Positions 28,616 through 37,054 of a stretch of DNA of 64,000 nucleotides are shown here, piece by piece. Numbering within the stretch: the first letter of the stretch is position 1; the number at the start of each line of letters is the position of its first letter. The notes under the pieces are model-generated. The model was not told where the DNA came from. It made no database searches and was given only the letters and a program-made list of their open reading frames with translations. Source of the DNA: Thermus sp. CCB_US3_UF1 (GTDB lineage: Bacteria > Deinococcota > Deinococci > Deinococcales > Thermaceae). Location: the NCBI RefSeq assembly GCF_000236585.1, contig NC_017278.1:1426001-1490000 (forward strand), written 5' to 3'. Both the position numbers and the translations under genes were made by a program.

Positions 28616-29718
28616 GACCGCCTCCGCAAAAGCTCCCGCAACACGATGAGCCGCTGGATCTCCGAGGTCCCCTCATAGATCCGGAGGACCTTGGCGTCCC
28701 GGTAAAGCTTGGCCACGGGGTACTCCTCGCTGTAGCCGTTGCCCCCGAAGACCTGGACCGCCTCCGCCGCCCCCCGTTCCGCGGCCTCGGCCGCAAAGGC
28801 CTTGGCGGCGGCGGCCATGAAGGCGTTATCCTCCCCCCTTTCGGCCTGTTCGGCGGCCTTTCGGGCCAGGAGGCGGGCGGCCTCGAGGTCCACCGCCATC
28901 TCCGCCAGCTTGAACCCCACCCCCTGGTGTTCCACCAGGGGCCGGCCAAAGGCCTCCCGCAGGGTGGCGTAGGCCAGGGCCTCGTCCAGGGCCCGGCGCA
29001 AAAGCCCCACGGCCAAGGCCGCCACCATGGGCCGGGAGCGGTTGAAAACCCGCATGGCCAGCCGGAAGCCCTCCCGGGCGATCAGGCCCTCCTCGGGCAC
29101 CAAGACCCCCTCCAGGGCCACCTCCGCCGCCGGGGAGGCCTTCTGGCCCAGCTTGGGCAAGGGCGGGCCCACCTCCACCCCCTCCCCCCGCTCCAGGAGG
29201 AAGGCGGCGATCCCCTCCCGGCCCTCGGCCACCCGGGCGAAGACCACGAAGAAGCGGGCCTCGGGGGCGTGGCTGATCCAGGTCTTGCGGCCCCAAAGGC
29301 GGTACCCCCCGGGCACCTTCTCCGCCCGGGTGCGCAGGGCGGCCACGTCCGAACCGGCGTGGGGCTCGGTGAGGGCGTAGGAGGCCACCTCCTCCCGAAG
29401 CCGGGGGAGGAAGCCCTGGGCGTAGGGGCTTCCCGAAAGGAGGAGGGCGTCGGCCACCAGATTGTTGAGGAGGAGGGCCGCCGCCAGGCCGGTACAGGCG
29501 TAGGCCAGCTCCTCGGCCACCCCCGTCAGGGCCACAGGGCCAAGCCCCACCCCGCCCAGCTCCTCCGGCACCAGCAAAACCGGGAAACCCAGCCGGGCCG
29601 CCTCCCGGAAAAGGGGCCAAGGGAAAACGGCCTCCCGGTCGTAGCGGCTGGCCTCGGGAAGAAGCCTCTCCCGGGCAAAGCGCCGGGCCAGCTCCTCCAA
29701 GGAACGGTCCAGGCTCAA
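28612..29718 (-). CDS. Acyl-CoA dehydrogenase
   Basis: 368 aa from the TTG at 29718, chosen because GGAGGT sits five bases upstream; the open frame extends 15 codons further. [22 protein letters not shown] and [12 protein letters not shown] bind FAD, and [18 protein letters not shown] carries the catalytic glutamate. It introduces the 2,3-double bond in acyl-CoA. First gene of the minus-strand operon. An enoyl-CoA hydratase is missing from the operon. Confidence 0.95.
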   Translation of the reverse strand: MSLDRSLEELARRFARERLLPEASRYDREAVFPWPLFREAARLGFPVLLVPEELGGVGLGPVALTGVAEELAYACTGLAAALLLNNLVADALLLSGSPYAQGFLPRLREEVASYALTEPHAGSDVAALRTRAEKVPGGYRLWGRKTWISHAPEARFFVVFARVAEGREGIAAFLLERGEGVEVGPPLPKLGQKASPAAEVALEGVLVPEEGLIAREGFRLAMRVFNRSRPMVAALAVGLLRRALDEALAYATLREAFGRPLVEHQGVGFKLAEMAVDLEAARLLARKAAEQAERGEDNAFMAAAAKAFAAEAAERGAAEAVQVFGGNGYSEEYPVAKLYRDAKVLRIYEGTSEIQRLIVLRELLRRRS

Positions 29719-29798
29719 GGGAACCTCCGAGGAAAGTTTACCCAGTCCAAGGCGGGGGCACAAGGGCCGGCTTGACTTTGCCCCCCATACCCCGGACG

Positions 29799-31625
29799 AT
29801 GGGAAGGATGGCAGGCCACCTGATCCGCAACTTCTCCATCATCGCCCACGTGGACCACGGGAAGTCCACCCTGGCCGACCGCATCCTGCAGATGACCCAT
29901 GCCGTGAGCGAGCGGGAGATGCGGGAGCAGTTTCTGGACTCCCTAGAACTGGAGCGGGAACGGGGGATCACCATCAAGGCCAGCGCAGTGCGGGTGAACT
30001 ACCGGGCCAAGGACGGGCAGGAGTACATCTTCAACCTCATCGACACCCCCGGGCACGTGGACTTCACCTACGAGGTCTCCCGGGCCCTGGCGGCGGTGGA
30101 GGGGGTCTTGCTGGTGGTGGACGCCAGCCAAGGGGTGGAGGCCCAGACCATCGCCAACTTCTACCTGGCCCTGGAGCACGAGCACACCATCATCCCCGTG
30201 GTCAACAAGATTGACCTGCCCAACGCCCGCCCCCTCGAGGTGGCCCTGGAGGTGGAGGAGGTCCTGGGCCTCCCCGCCGACGAGGCCATCTTCGCCTCCG
30301 GCAAGACGGGGGAGGGGGTGGAGGCCATCCTGGAGGCCATCGTGGCCCGCATCCCACCCCCCAAAGGGGACCCCGCGGCCCCCTTGAAGGCCCTGATCTT
30401 TGACTCCCTCTACGACGCCTACCAGGGGGTGATCCCCTACCTGCGCCTCTTTGAGGGCCAGGTGCGGCCAGGGGACCGGATCCGGGTCTGGTCCACGGGG
30501 CGGGAGTTCACCGTGGACAAGGTGGGGGTCTTCACCCCCCAGGGCCTGGTGCCCAAGGAGGCCCTGGTGGCCGGGGAGGTGGGGTGGCTCACCGCCGCCA
30601 TCCGCGACATCCACGACGTGCAGGTGGGGGATACCATCACCCTGGCCGAAAGGCCCACGGACGCCCCCTATCCTGGCTTCCGCCCGGCCAAGCCCGTGGT
30701 CTTCGCCGGGCTCTACCCGGTGGACTCTGGGGACTACGGCAAGCTCCGGGATGCCCTGGAGAAGCTGAAGCTGAACGACGCCGCCCTGGCCTTTGAGCCG
30801 GAAACCTCCTCCGCCTTGGGCTTCGGCTTCCGCTGTGGCTTCCTGGGGCTTTTGCACGCCGAGATCGTCCAGGAGCGCCTAGAAAGGGAGTTCGGCCTCT
30901 CCCTTATCGCCACCGCCCCCAGCGTGGTCTACCGGGTGCGGCTCAAGGGAGGGGAGGAGGTGGAGATCCACAACCCCGCGGACCTGCCCGACCCCACCCG
31001 GATAGAGGAGGTCCTCGAGCCCTACGTGAAGCTCACCATCTTCACCCCCGAGGAGTACGTGGGAAGCATCATGCAGTTGGTCCAGGAAAAGCGGGGCAGG
31101 CTACTGAACATGAACTACCTGCCGGGCTCGCAAAAGCGGGTGGAGCTGGTCTACGAGGCCCCCTTCGCCGAGATCCTCTACGATTTCCACGACCGCCTGA
31201 AAAGCCTTTCCCGGGGGTACGCCTCCATGGACTACGAGCAGATCGGCTACCAGCCCGGGGACCTGGTCAAGGTCAACGTGCTGGTGCACGGGGAGGTGGT
31301 GGACGCCCTCACCTTCATCGCCCACCGGGAAAAGGCCTACAGCCTGGCCCGGGCCATCGTGGACAAGCTGGCCGAGGTCATCCCCCGGCAGCTCTTTGAG
31401 GTGCCCATCCAGGCGGCCATCGGGGGCAAGATCATCGCCCGGGCCACGGTGAAGGCCCTGAGAAAGGACGTGCTGGCCAAGTGCTATGGCGGGGACGTCA
31501 CCCGCAAGAAGAAGCTTTTGGAAAAGCAAAAAGAAGGCAAAAAGCGCCTGAAGGCCATCGGCAAGGTGGAGGTGCCCCAGGAGGCCTTCTTGGCGGTGCT
31601 CTCGGCGGGAAGGGATGAGCCTTAG
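29799..31625 (+). CDS. lepA: Elongation factor 4 (LepA)
   Basis: 608 aa from 29799, or 605 from the ATG at 29808; neither has a good Shine-Dalgarno. GTPase motifs [16 protein letters not shown] and NKIDLPNA, then EF-G-like domains and the LepA-specific C-terminal domain ([32 protein letters not shown]). It binds the ribosome and affects initiation or back-translocation. The last 11 bases overlap the histidine kinase gene. Confidence 0.96.
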   Translation: MGRMAGHLIRNFSIIAHVDHGKSTLADRILQMTHAVSEREMREQFLDSLELERERGITIKASAVRVNYRAKDGQEYIFNLIDTPGHVDFTYEVSRALAAVEGVLLVVDASQGVEAQTIANFYLALEHEHTIIPVVNKIDLPNARPLEVALEVEEVLGLPADEAIFASGKTGEGVEAILEAIVARIPPPKGDPAAPLKALIFDSLYDAYQGVIPYLRLFEGQVRPGDRIRVWSTGREFTVDKVGVFTPQGLVPKEALVAGEVGWLTAAIRDIHDVQVGDTITLAERPTDAPYPGFRPAKPVVFAGLYPVDSGDYGKLRDALEKLKLNDAALAFEPETSSALGFGFRCGFLGLLHAEIVQERLEREFGLSLIATAPSVVYRVRLKGGEEVEIHNPADLPDPTRIEEVLEPYVKLTIFTPEEYVGSIMQLVQEKRGRLLNMNYLPGSQKRVELVYEAPFAEILYDFHDRLKSLSRGYASMDYEQIGYQPGDLVKVNVLVHGEVVDALTFIAHREKAYSLARAIVDKLAEVIPRQLFEVPIQAAIGGKIIARATVKALRKDVLAKCYGGDVTRKKKLLEKQKEGKKRLKAIGKVEVPQEAFLAVLSAGRDEP

Positions 31626-32598
31626 AACCAGGCTGGCCCTGGTCATCGCCCTTTTGGCCTTTCTGCCCAACCTGGTCCTGGCCCTCACCTTGGGGATCCT
31701 GGGGGCGGGGTGGTGGCTTCCCCTCTTCCTCTGGCTCCTCCTCCTGGCCCTGGTATCCGGCCTGGTGGGCTACTTCCTGGCCCAGGGCCTCCTCCGCCCC
31801 CTGGAGGAGCTCACCCGGGCCCTGGCCTACCTCTCCCTGAAGGAGGGGCCGGTGAGCGAGCTACGGCTTCCCCGTCCCCAGGAGCCCCCACCCCAGGAGA
31901 TCGCCCTCCTCCGGGATCGGTTTGAGGAGCTTTTGCAAAGGCTCCGGGGCCTCATGGAGGCCCGGGAGGCCTTCTACGGGGCCCTGGCCCACGACCTCAA
32001 GACCCCCCTCCTTTCCGCCATCCGCACCCTGGCCTACCTGGAGCGGGCGGACGGGCTGGGCAAGGAGCGCCGGGTGGAGCTCTTGCAGGGCCTAAAGGGG
32101 GAGCTGGCCGGGGCCCTGGAGCTTTTGGAAAACCTCCTGGCCCTCTCCCGCCTCGAGGCCCGCAGCCCCGCACGGGAAACCCTGAACCTGCGGGCCCTGG
32201 CGGAAGACCTCCTCCTGCGCTACCAGGAGGAGGCGAAGAGGCGGGGCTTGGCCCTGGAGGTGGAGGGGGCGGGGCTGGCCCGGGGGGAGCGGCTTTTGGT
32301 GGAAAGGGCCTTGGCCAACCTCCTGGACAACGCCCTGCGCCACGCCCGGAGCCGGGTGCGGATCCGGGTGGCGGAGGGGGCCTTGGCGGTGGAGGACGAC
32401 GGGCCCGGGCTTCCCCTGCCCCTGGAGGCCCTGGCCCTGCCCTTCCGCCAAGGCTCGGGCAACCGGGGCCAGGCGGGGCTTGGCCTCTACACCGCCAAGC
32501 GGGTGGCCGAGGCCCACGGGGGAAGGCTTGGGGTGGAGGAAAGCCCCTTGGGCGGGGCCTGCTTGCGCCTGGAACTCTCCCCCGCCACCTCCTTCTAG
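31615..32598 (+). CDS. Sensor histidine kinase, orphan
   Basis: 327 aa. Two membrane helices at the N-terminus (about 5-30 and 35-60) with almost no loop between, so no real periplasmic sensor domain. A short HAMP-like linker leads to the H-box [13 protein letters not shown] (phospho-His about 125). The N-box [11 protein letters not shown]1 VEDDGPGLP and G2 GQAGLGLY are intact. No response regulator lies beside it. It begins inside lepA (11-base overlap), so it is co-expressed with a translation factor. The stop is shared with sdaAB as the palindrome CTAG. Confidence 0.92.
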   Translation: MSLRTRLALVIALLAFLPNLVLALTLGILGAGWWLPLFLWLLLLALVSGLVGYFLAQGLLRPLEELTRALAYLSLKEGPVSELRLPRPQEPPPQEIALLRDRFEELLQRLRGLMEAREAFYGALAHDLKTPLLSAIRTLAYLERADGLGKERRVELLQGLKGELAGALELLENLLALSRLEARSPARETLNLRALAEDLLLRYQEEAKRRGLALEVEGAGLARGERLLVERALANLLDNALRHARSRVRIRVAEGALAVEDDGPGLPLPLEALALPFRQGSGNRGQAGLGLYTAKRVAEAHGGRLGVEESPLGGACLRLELSPATSF

Positions 32599-33257
32599 TC
32601 CATCACCGGGGGGATCTGCCGCACCCAGAGGATGTAGGAGAGATACTCCAGGTACTCCAGGGGCTTGGCGGTGAGGGCCCGGTCCATCTCAATGCTCATC
32701 ATGGCCTCGCCGCCCCGCTTCTTTCGGCTCACGGTGAGGTGGGCGATGTTCACCTCGTCGTCGGCCAGGATCCGGGCCACCCGGGCCACCACCCCCGGGG
32801 TGTCCACGTTGCGCACCACCAAGGTAGGGGCGGCCCCGGTGATGCGCACCTCAAACCCCTCCACGTCAAAGACCCGCACCAGCCCCCCGCCCAGGGAGCT
32901 CCCCGTCACCAAAAGGCGCTCCTTCTCTCCCTCCAGGGCCATGCGCACGGTGTTGGGGTGGACATCCCCAAGCTCCACCTCCCGGAAGACCACCTCCACC
33001 CCTTCCCTCTCGGCCAGGGCCAGGCTCTCCTTGAGCCTTTCGTCGTCGGGCCTCAGGCCCAGGATCCCCGCGGCCAGGGCCAGGTGGGTCCCATGCCCCT
33101 GGCCGGTCTTGGCGAAGGAGCCATGGAGGCCAAACTCCACCCGCTTGGGCTTTTCCCCCAAGAGGTGGCGGGCCAGGAGGGCCAGGCGGCAGGCGCCGGC
33201 GGTGTGGCTGGAAGAAGGTCCCACCATCACCGGCCCGATCATGTCTAGAAGACCCAT
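32595..33257 (-). CDS. sdaAB: L-serine dehydratase, beta subunit (iron-sulfur type)
   Basis: 220 aa. MIGPVMVGPSSSHTAGACR is the family N-terminus, with the SSSHTAG substrate loop. The C-terminal part (about 140-215, PTLVVRNVDTPGVVARVARILADDEVNIAHL) is an ACT domain. It deaminates serine to pyruvate together with the alpha subunit, which is not in the window. TATTCT on the minus strand, six bases before the ATG, is a leaderless -10 that overlaps the -10 of the divergent gene. Confidence 0.93.
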   Translation of the reverse strand: MGLLDMIGPVMVGPSSSHTAGACRLALLARHLLGEKPKRVEFGLHGSFAKTGQGHGTHLALAAGILGLRPDDERLKESLALAEREGVEVVFREVELGDVHPNTVRMALEGEKERLLVTGSSLGGGLVRVFDVEGFEVRITGAAPTLVVRNVDTPGVVARVARILADDEVNIAHLTVSRKKRGGEAMMSIEMDRALTAKPLEYLEYLSYILWVRQIPPVMD

Positions 33258-33274
33258 GCCTGTAGAATAACGCC
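33258..33274. promoter_or_regulatory. 17-bp bidirectional leaderless promoter
   Basis: The whole spacer between two divergent ATG codons is GCCTGTAGAATAACGCC. Plus strand: TAGAAT (33263-33268) then six bases then ATG. Minus strand: TATTCT (33269-33264) then six bases then ATG. The two -10 hexamers overlap by five bases. Confidence 0.65.
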
Positions 33275-35191
33275 ATGCGCGCGCTTTTGGCCGCCTTGGC
33301 CCTCCTCTCCGCCGCCTGGGCCCAGACCCTGGTGGTGCCCCCGGAGGTGCCGGCGGGCTCCCCCCTTACCCTCGAGGGCCAGAACCTCCCCCAAGGCCGC
33401 TTTCCCCTGGTGGTGGAGGGCCCCACGGGCCGCACCTCCTTGGAGGTGGAACCCCAAGGGGGAGGTTTCCGCCAGACCTTCGTCCCCCAAGCCCCAGGGG
33501 AGTACCGGGTGCGCCTCTCCCTGCCCTCGGGGCCCCTGGAAGCCCGCTTCGCCGCCCTGCCCCCCGTCCAGCCCGAGCTCACCCCCGAGGGCCTGCGCCT
33601 GCCCTGGGGGGTCCTTCCCCTGCCCGGGGGCTCCTGGCTGGGCCCCTTGGTGCAGGGGGAAAGGGTCTTCGTGGCCCAGGGGCTTTTGGTGGTGGAGGTG
33701 AGCCTCCGGAGCCAGGAGGTGGCCTACCACTTCGCCCCGGCCCGGGTGGTGGCCCTGCGCCCGGGGCCGGAGGCGGTGCTCCTGGGGGAGCGGGTGCTGC
33801 CCATCCCCTTCCCTCCCCTGCCCTTTGAGGGCACCGAGGCCGACCTAAGGGCCCTGGCCCCCCTCCTTCAGGCCCTAAACCCCCCCAAGCCCTGGCCCTA
33901 CTTCGCCTACTGGACCCAAGACCCCAAGGAGCTCAGCCCCGAGGACCTCGCGGCCTACGGCCAGGACCTGAAGGCCCGGCAGCACCGCCCGGAGCTCTTC
34001 TTCGGCCAGCCCGGGGTGCGGCGCATGGCGGAGGCCTCGAGGGCCCTGCGGCAACAGGACCCCGCCAAGGCCCGCCTCCTGGCCCAGACCCTCCTGGAGC
34101 ACACCCCCCTTTTCCCGGACTCCCTGGCCTTCTTCCAAGAAACCGCGGCCTTCCTGGAGGCCCAGGGCCAGCCCGCAGAGGCCCTGCGCTTCCGCGAGGC
34201 GGAGAAGGTGCTCCGCACCTGGCTTCCCCCTAACCTGAGCGCCCTCCCGACCACCCTAGGGGTCCTGGCCCTGGCCTACCTCCTCCTCCTGGCCTACCTC
34301 TTCCTCTTCTACCTCCCCGCCCAGCTCCGGGACCTTAGGGCCCTGGGCGGGTACCTGGGGGGCTTTCTGCGCCACCCCCTTCTGCGCCTAAGGCACCTGC
34401 ACCTGGCCTACGCCAGCCTAGGGGAGCGCTTCCTGGCCCTTTTGCTCCTCTTGGCCCTCCTCAGCCTCCTCTTTTTGGCCGGGTTCCACCAACGGGTACG
34501 GCAAAGCCTTCTGGCCCCACCCCTGGACCAGGGCACCCTGCGCAGCGAGGCGGCCTTGGAGTGGCTGCGCCAACTCCCCCCCCTTCCCGAAAGCAAGGGC
34601 CTTTTGGGCTACGCCCTCCTGCCGCAAAACCCCAAGGAGGCCCAGGCCCTCCTGAAGGCCTCCCAAGCCCCCTTCGCCCTGGCCCTGCGGGGCGAGGAGG
34701 AGGCCCTGGCCCAGGCCTACCTGAGGGCCCCCCTGGCCGGGCCCATCCGCACCGCCTTGGGGCTGGGCGAGGACCCCTGGGGGGAACGGGAGGCTGGGCC
34801 CAGCCTGCGGGACCTCTACCTGGCCCTGTTGCGGGTGGAGCTGGCCCGCTTCCAGGAAGACCCCTGGAAGGCCTTCCTCAGCCTGCCCCTGCCCCTTCCG
34901 CAAGGGCTTAGGCCCTGGGCCTTTGCCGGCCTCCTTCTCCTCCTCCTTCTCCACCTACTGGCCTTCTTCCTCCCCCGGCGCAAGGGGGCGGTGCCCCCCT
35001 CCTGGGCCCTGGCGGTGCGGCTTTTCGTCCCAGGAAGCCTCGGCTTTTCCGCAGGGGTGGGCCTCCTCCTCCTCCTCCTGGCGGCCTATGGCCTCACCGG
35101 CCTCCTCCGGGGCCAAGGGCCCTGGCCCCTCCTCCTGGCCTACGGCCTCCACCTCTTGGCGGTAGTCTGGAGCCTAAGGAGGTCCCCGTGA
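33275..35191 (+). CDS. Multi-pass membrane protein with an N-terminal exported region, function unknown
   Basis: 638 aa. Signal peptide (MRALLAALALLSAAWA|Q). An extracytoplasmic, beta-rich part (about 18-130, with an Ig-like/IPT look: VPAGSPLTLEGQNLPQGRFPLVVEGP) and a helical part (about 200-325) come next. Then there are five likely membrane helices (about 328-352, 384-405, 545-565, 585-608, 615-634) with a soluble helical insert between the second and third. I know no family with this layout; the N-terminal part hints at carrying a ligand or polymer to a transporter-like membrane part. Leaderless start. Confidence 0.8.
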   Translation: MRALLAALALLSAAWAQTLVVPPEVPAGSPLTLEGQNLPQGRFPLVVEGPTGRTSLEVEPQGGGFRQTFVPQAPGEYRVRLSLPSGPLEARFAALPPVQPELTPEGLRLPWGVLPLPGGSWLGPLVQGERVFVAQGLLVVEVSLRSQEVAYHFAPARVVALRPGPEAVLLGERVLPIPFPPLPFEGTEADLRALAPLLQALNPPKPWPYFAYWTQDPKELSPEDLAAYGQDLKARQHRPELFFGQPGVRRMAEASRALRQQDPAKARLLAQTLLEHTPLFPDSLAFFQETAAFLEAQGQPAEALRFREAEKVLRTWLPPNLSALPTTLGVLALAYLLLLAYLFLFYLPAQLRDLRALGGYLGGFLRHPLLRLRHLHLAYASLGERFLALLLLLALLSLLFLAGFHQRVRQSLLAPPLDQGTLRSEAALEWLRQLPPLPESKGLLGYALLPQNPKEAQALLKASQAPFALALRGEEEALAQAYLRAPLAGPIRTALGLGEDPWGEREAGPSLRDLYLALLRVELARFQEDPWKAFLSLPLPLPQGLRPWAFAGLLLLLLLHLLAFFLPRRKGAVPPSWALAVRLFVPGSLGFSAGVGLLLLLLAAYGLTGLLRGQGPWPLLLAYGLHLLAVVWSLRRSP

Positions 35192-36039
35192 TCCTGCCCC
35201 CCATCCCCACCCCCTTTGACCGGCAAGGAAGGCTGGATCCTGCGGCCTTCCGGGAACTGGCCCAGGCCCTGGAGCCCCTGGTGGACGGGCTCCTCATCTA
35301 CGGCTCCAACGGGGAAGGGGTCCACCTGTCCCCCGAGGAAAGGGCCCAGGGCCTCAGGGCCCTCTCGCCCAAGAAGCCCTTCTTGGTGGGCCTTATGGAG
35401 GAAACCCTGCCCCAGGCGGAACGGGCCCTCCTCGAGGCCCAGGAGGCCGGGGCCATGGCCCTCCTGGCCACCCCACCCCGGTACTACCACGGAAGCCTGG
35501 GGGAAGGCCTTCTCGCCTACTACCGGGCCCTGGCCGAGCGGATGCCCCTTTTCCTCTACCACGTGCCCCAGAACACCCGGGTGGACCTGCCCCTCCCCGC
35601 GGTGGAGGCCCTGGCGGCCCACCCCCAGATCCAGGGGATCAAGGACTCCAGCGGGGACCTGGGCCGCCTGGCCTTCTACCAGGCCCGCCTAAAGGGGTTT
35701 AGGGTCTTCACCGGCCACGCCCCCACCTTCCTGGGGGCCTTGGCCCTGGGAGCGGAGGGGGGCATCCTGGCCGCGGCCAACCTGGCCCCCCGGGCCTACC
35801 GGAGCCTTCTGGAGCACTTCCGGGCCGGGAGGATGGAAGAGGCACAAGCCCTGCAAAAGCGGCTTTTCCCCCTTGGAGACCTCCTCTCCAAGGGCGGGGT
35901 GCCCCTCCTCAAGCAGGCCCTGCGGCACCTGGGCCTGCCCGCGGGCTACCCCAGGCCCCCCTACCCCGGGGAAAGCCCCCTTTGGGGGGCCTTCCGGCCC
36001 CTGCTGGAGGAGCTCAAGGAGGAAGGATGGCTCTTGTGA
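35188..36039 (+). CDS. DapA-family aldolase, 4-hydroxy-2-oxoglutarate aldolase-like
   Basis: 283 aa. The beta/alpha-barrel of the DHDPS/NAL family. The Schiff-base Lys is in IQGIKDSSGD (about 152) and the Tyr in LFLYHVPQNT. The phosphate/carboxylate loop reads YGSNGEG rather than the GTTGES of true DapA; that and overall similarity favour the 4-hydroxy-2-oxoglutarate/2-keto-acid aldolase branch, so lysine biosynthesis is unlikely. The GTG start overlaps the preceding stop by four bases, tying it to the membrane protein. Confidence 0.85.
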   Translation: MILPPIPTPFDRQGRLDPAAFRELAQALEPLVDGLLIYGSNGEGVHLSPEERAQGLRALSPKKPFLVGLMEETLPQAERALLEAQEAGAMALLATPPRYYHGSLGEGLLAYYRALAERMPLFLYHVPQNTRVDLPLPAVEALAAHPQIQGIKDSSGDLGRLAFYQARLKGFRVFTGHAPTFLGALALGAEGGILAAANLAPRAYRSLLEHFRAGRMEEAQALQKRLFPLGDLLSKGGVPLLKQALRHLGLPAGYPRPPYPGESPLWGAFRPLLEELKEEGWLL

Positions 36040-36689
36040 GGCTCTTGTCCCTCTTCCTGCTGGGGTTGGCCGCCTGTGCCCCCCGGGTCCTGCCCCCTGA
36101 GGCCCGCCTCCAAGGGGCCGAGCTTCAGGGGCTTGCAACCCAGCCCTCCCCGGCCCTCCTCCTGGGCCTGCGGGTGGCCTTCCAGAACCCCAACCCCTTC
36201 CCCTTGCCCCTGGCCACCCTCGGCACCCGGCTCCGGGTGGGGGAGGTCACCGTGCCCCTAGAGCTCACCCTCCCCCCAGGGAGCACGGAGGCGGTTCTCC
36301 CCGTGCGCCTCACCCCCCAGGGAGCCCTGGCCACGGCCCAGGCCCTCCTCTCCCGGGAGGGGGTGGAGGTGGCCCTGGAGGGCCGCACCCTGGGCCAGGA
36401 CCTCACCTTCTTCCGCACCCGCCTGGCCTTTCCCCTGGAGCCCCCAAGGGTGCGCCGGGCAGGGGTGAACCTCTTCCTGGAAAATCCCAACCCCTACCCC
36501 CTCCGGGCCGAAGGCCGGCTGGTCCTCCTGGGACAGACCCTGGCCGTGCGCCTGGAGCTTCCCGCCCGCGGGGAAGGCCGGCTTCAGGTGGTGGGCTTCC
36601 GCCCCGGGCTGGAAGGGGGCGGGGGCCGGCTGGAACTGGACCTCGAGGTGCCCGGCTTCTTCCGGCAGCGCCTGGTCCTTCCCCTCTAA
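36027..36689 (+). CDS. Lipoprotein with two LEA-2/WHy-type domains
   Basis: 220 aa from the ATG at 36027, which has AAGGAGGAAGG before it and overlaps the aldolase by 13 bases. Lipobox LGLAAC (Cys about 12) makes it a lipoprotein. Two repeats carry the WHy/LEA-2 motif: VAFQNPNPFPLPLATLGT and LFLENPNPYPLRAEG, each followed by beta strands. Such domains are linked to stress protection in plants and bacteria; the role here is unknown. Ends tail to tail with cdd. Confidence 0.88.
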   Translation: MALVRLLSLFLLGLAACAPRVLPPEARLQGAELQGLATQPSPALLLGLRVAFQNPNPFPLPLATLGTRLRVGEVTVPLELTLPPGSTEAVLPVRLTPQGALATAQALLSREGVEVALEGRTLGQDLTFFRTRLAFPLEPPRVRRAGVNLFLENPNPYPLRAEGRLVLLGQTLAVRLELPARGEGRLQVVGFRPGLEGGGGRLELDLEVPGFFRQRLVLPL

Positions 36690-37054
36690 AGCCGGAAGGC
36701 CAGGGGCAGAAGCTCGGAAAGCCGCCATACCACGTACCCCTCGGGGCCGTGGAGGAAGACCTCGGTTTCCGGGTGGCCGAACTCGGCCAGGACCTGGCGG
36801 CACCCCCCGCAAGGGGGGATGGGGCCCTTGGGGCTGTACACGTGCACCCGGTCCAAGCGCCTTTTCCCCGCCAGGACCATGGCCGCCACCGCGTTGCGCT
36901 CGGCACACTGGGCAAGGGGAAAGGCGGCGTTTTCCACGTTAACCCCCAGGAAGGCCTCCCCTTCTGCCTCCACCAAGGCCACCACGGGGAAACCCGAGTA
37001 GGGGGCGTAGGCCCGCTCCACGTGGGCCTGCAGGATCTCCCTAACCTTCTCCAT
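36686..37054 (-). CDS. cdd: Cytidine deaminase
   Basis: 122 aa from the ATG at 37054. Zinc site NVENAAFPLAQCAERNAV (Cys-Ala-Glu) and PCGGCRQVLAEF. Tetrameric short-form CDA, which converts cytidine to uridine in salvage. It overlaps the end of the upstream corC-like gene by 14 bases. Confidence 0.96.
   Translation of the reverse strand: MEKVREILQAHVERAYAPYSGFPVVALVEAEGEAFLGVNVENAAFPLAQCAERNAVAAMVLAGKRRLDRVHVYSPKGPIPPCGGCRQVLAEFGHPETEVFLHGPEGYVVWRLSELLPLAFRL

Noticed and set aside
29772-29789. TTGACT with TACCCC as a lepA promoter
   Set aside because: The spacing is only ten bases, and no acceptable -10 occurs at 16-18 bases.
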